Part shown: positions 62,586-64,000 of the stretch, in pieces
How the letters are laid out: the number at the start of each line of letters is the position of its first letter
Numbering within the stretch: position 1 is the stretch's first letter
Source: Halovivax gelatinilyticus
GTDB lineage: Archaea; Halobacteriota; Halobacteria; Halobacteriales; Natrialbaceae
Assembly: GCF_024300625.1 (NCBI RefSeq)
Contig: NZ_CP101322.1
Coordinates: forward strand, 3,175,992 to 3,239,991
Direction: 5' to 3'
Length of the DNA stretch: 64,000 nt
Position numbers and translations under genes: made by a program
The notes under the pieces: model-generated
What the model was told of the DNA's origin: nothing
The model's input: the letters and a program-made list of their open reading frames with translations, nothing else
The model's database searches: none

Positions 62586-63110
62586 ATGGAGGCCCCACGG
62601 ATGGCTGAAGCCGAGCTCACCAGAGCGAAGCTATTCGACGTGTTCAGTAACGCACGCCGCCGTATGGCGGTTCGGTTCCTCACGGAACAAAACGGCACGT
62701 GCGATCTGACGCCGCTCGTCGAGTACGTCGCGGCCGAGGAAAACGACGTCACGAGAGACGACGTCACGCGAGCTCAGCGCCGACGTGTGTACATCTCCCT
62801 CTACCAGACTCACCTCCCGATGCTCGACGAACACGAAATAATCGAGTGGGAGCCAGAAGCCCATCGGATCGAGCTATTGATGGACGAACATCGGTTTGAA
62901 CCGTATCTCGCGAGCGACCTCGATGACGACCGCGAGTGGTACCGCGCCTACTCCGCACTTTCACTGTGTGGACTCGTCGGGCTGGCTGTCGTCTTCGTCG
63001 TCTCCGGCTCGATTTCCACGTCGCTCGCACCGATTCTCGCCGTCGTGCTCGCAACCTTGTTTTTGACCCTCGCGGTCGTCCACCGCCTCTCACGTGATGG
63101 GTGGCGGTGA
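62586..63110 (+). CDS. Winged-helix protein with two membrane helices (DUF7344-like), second copy
   Basis: 174 residues. The winged helix aligns with the protein at 46.1 kb: KLFDVFSNARRRMAVRFLTE, and RRRVYISLYQTHLPMLDEHEII. Two hydrophobic segments near the C-terminus (LSLCGLVGLAVVFVVSG, then LAPILAVVLATLFLTLAVV) place it in the membrane. It starts divergently from the sugar-nucleotide operon, so regulation of that operon is a fair guess. ATG 62601 is an alternative start. Confidence 0.78.
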   Translation: MEAPRMAEAELTRAKLFDVFSNARRRMAVRFLTEQNGTCDLTPLVEYVAAEENDVTRDDVTRAQRRRVYISLYQTHLPMLDEHEIIEWEPEAHRIELLMDEHRFEPYLASDLDDDREWYRAYSALSLCGLVGLAVVFVVSGSISTSLAPILAVVLATLFLTLAVVHRLSRDGWR

Positions 63111-63483
63111 CGCGAGCTCCGGCGGCTACTAACCGGTGTGCATTACTGCCACGTCGACGAGACGGTGCGTAACGGGGTCAGTATCGCGACCTCAGAGACG
63201 TACTGGGATAGGTGACCTTCGAGCGGAACCCGAACCGACGCTGACGACGTGCGACCGCTCGTGGCGCCCAATGGTTTCGGCTCGTTACTCGGTAGTTCGT
63301 TCAGAACGTACTGTCAGTGACTCGTAGCGAGGACTCTCTGCATAAGTGGTCTGAGTTCCTGTTCGGCGGTTCGACCGCCGATAGAGGGTTTCGTTAGGAT
63401 CGGGTCCCCATAGGATCGAGTTTTTCGCTAGAATCGAGGGTCCAGATGGAACCCACGACGAGATCGGCGGGTACGAACCGCGA
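63111..63483. other. Convergent intergenic region
   Basis: 373 nt between convergent genes. It includes a perfect 7-bp inverted repeat with TCG loop at 63364-63380 and, after it, several similar GGATCG/GAATCGA words. No gene is supported. Confidence 0.35.
63364..63380. terminator. Short hairpin between convergent genes
   Basis: Arms CGGCGGT and ACCGCCG pair perfectly over 7 bp around TCG. Its position between convergent stop codons suggests a 3'-end or terminator role; no long T-run follows on either strand. Confidence 0.3.
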
Positions 63484-64000
63484 TCAATCGACGACGATCG
63501 TTCCGTCGTCGTCGGGATCTTCGGTGAGTGTGATCCAGAAGTAAAGCGACTGATCGGCGTTGTCCAGCGTCGGTTCGTCCGGTACGACGCCGTCGTCGGT
63601 TTCGTAGAGCAACACGACGATTCGCACCGGTTCGTCGAGCGGAGCTTGCGGAGCGATCGTCGCATCTTCGATACTCGAACTCGATGGATCGACCTGGTAC
63701 TCGAGTCTCGTCGATTCGGTTCGATCGATTACCTCCCCGTCGTCTACCGTCTGTTGCTGGATAACGGCGGTGTACGGGCGCGTTTCGTCGTGGTTGTTCG
63801 TTACTTCGACGCCGACTGACACCGATCCGTTCGGTTCGATAGCCGCCGGAATCGCACCGATTTCGTATTCTCCGTCGGAGTCCTCGCCGTACAGGGCGAT
63901 TTCCGTGTAGGATGCGGCGGCGGGTGGCGAGGCGATGGCGAACAGAAGCACGCCGACCGAAAGAACGACCGCCCCGACGAGGACGCCAGCCGTGGCGGTA
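63484..64000 (-). CDS. DUF1616-type membrane protein, 5' part beyond window
   Basis: The frame runs off the right edge, so only the last 171 residues are seen. A hydrophobic segment (GAVVLSVGVLLFAIASPPAA) is followed by a beta-sandwich-like outer domain: YTEIALYGEDSDGEYEIG, SVGVEVTNNHDETRPYTAVI and YFWITLTEDPDDDG. This matches the C-terminal part of haloarchaeal DUF1616 proteins, often found in surface glycan loci. Function unknown. Confidence 0.72.
   Translation of the reverse strand, partial: TATAGVLVGAVVLSVGVLLFAIASPPAAASYTEIALYGEDSDGEYEIGAIPAAIEPNGSVSVGVEVTNNHDETRPYTAVIQQQTVDDGEVIDRTESTRLEYQVDPSSSSIEDATIAPQAPLDEPVRIVVLLYETDDGVVPDEPTLDNADQSLYFWITLTEDPDDDGTIVVD

Overview
The window is chromosomal DNA of a haloarchaeon (class Halobacteria). 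The proteins are acidic, the DNA is GC-rich, and many genes have a TATA-like box about 24-30 nt before the start codon with no ribosome-binding site, the usual sign of leaderless transcripts. The families are typical of the class: SRP19-Gar1, archaeal TFB, an XPB-type helicase, Dph2, MptA, Bat-type HTH-10 regulators, Tat-exported proteins, a PGF-CTERM protein and a salactin-type actin. I cannot name the genus. I see no tRNA, rRNA, CRISPR array or replication origin.

Layout. 0-10.4 kb is mainly core: a truncated YyaL-type protein, a TrmB regulator, GTP cyclohydrolase MptA, small zinc proteins, a salactin-like actin with a four-helix membrane protein, Dph2, a UlaG-like hydrolase and an acidic coiled-coil protein. 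A 214-nt array of eight short stem-loops lies between dph2 and the hydrolase gene. 10.4-13.6 kb is AT-richer and gene-poor around a tyrosine recombinase and its small partner, with micro-ORFs and apparent gene debris. 13.6-25.5 kb holds a vitamin B12 (or metal-chelate) importer, SRP19, Gar1, a presenilin-type protease, CysRS, AzlCD, an HD hydrolase coupled to an ArfC-type reductase, a secreted metzincin and a winged-helix regulator. 25.6-37.5 kb holds trehalose synthesis (OtsA-OtsB), two neighbouring HTH-10 regulators (one with a large PAS/GAF sensor part), a CPA2 antiporter with universal-stress domains and GlmS, which is followed by a 27-bp tandem repeat.

37.9-64 kb is dominated by cell-surface and glycan functions: two AlkP-superfamily enzymes, a FemAB-like transferase, a DegT-like protein, two paralogous Tat-exported beta-helix proteins, a polytopic GT-C-like membrane protein, a PP-loop protein with a QueC-like zinc site, a polysaccharide deacetylase, a GT4 glycosyltransferase and a compact operon (acetyltransferase, aminotransferase, oxidoreductase, nucleotide-sugar dehydrogenase) that matches the WbpA/B/E/D logic for a 2,3-diacetamido uronic acid sugar nucleotide. 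GlmS upstream could supply the amino-sugar precursor. Two related winged-helix, membrane-anchored proteins sit within and beyond this region, and a DUF1616-type protein runs off the right edge. An XPB helicase and a TFB gene interrupt the locus.

The most unexplained structure is the stem-loop array at 7759-7972. The most coherent functional module is the sugar-nucleotide operon with its translationally coupled 55-codon gap ORF.
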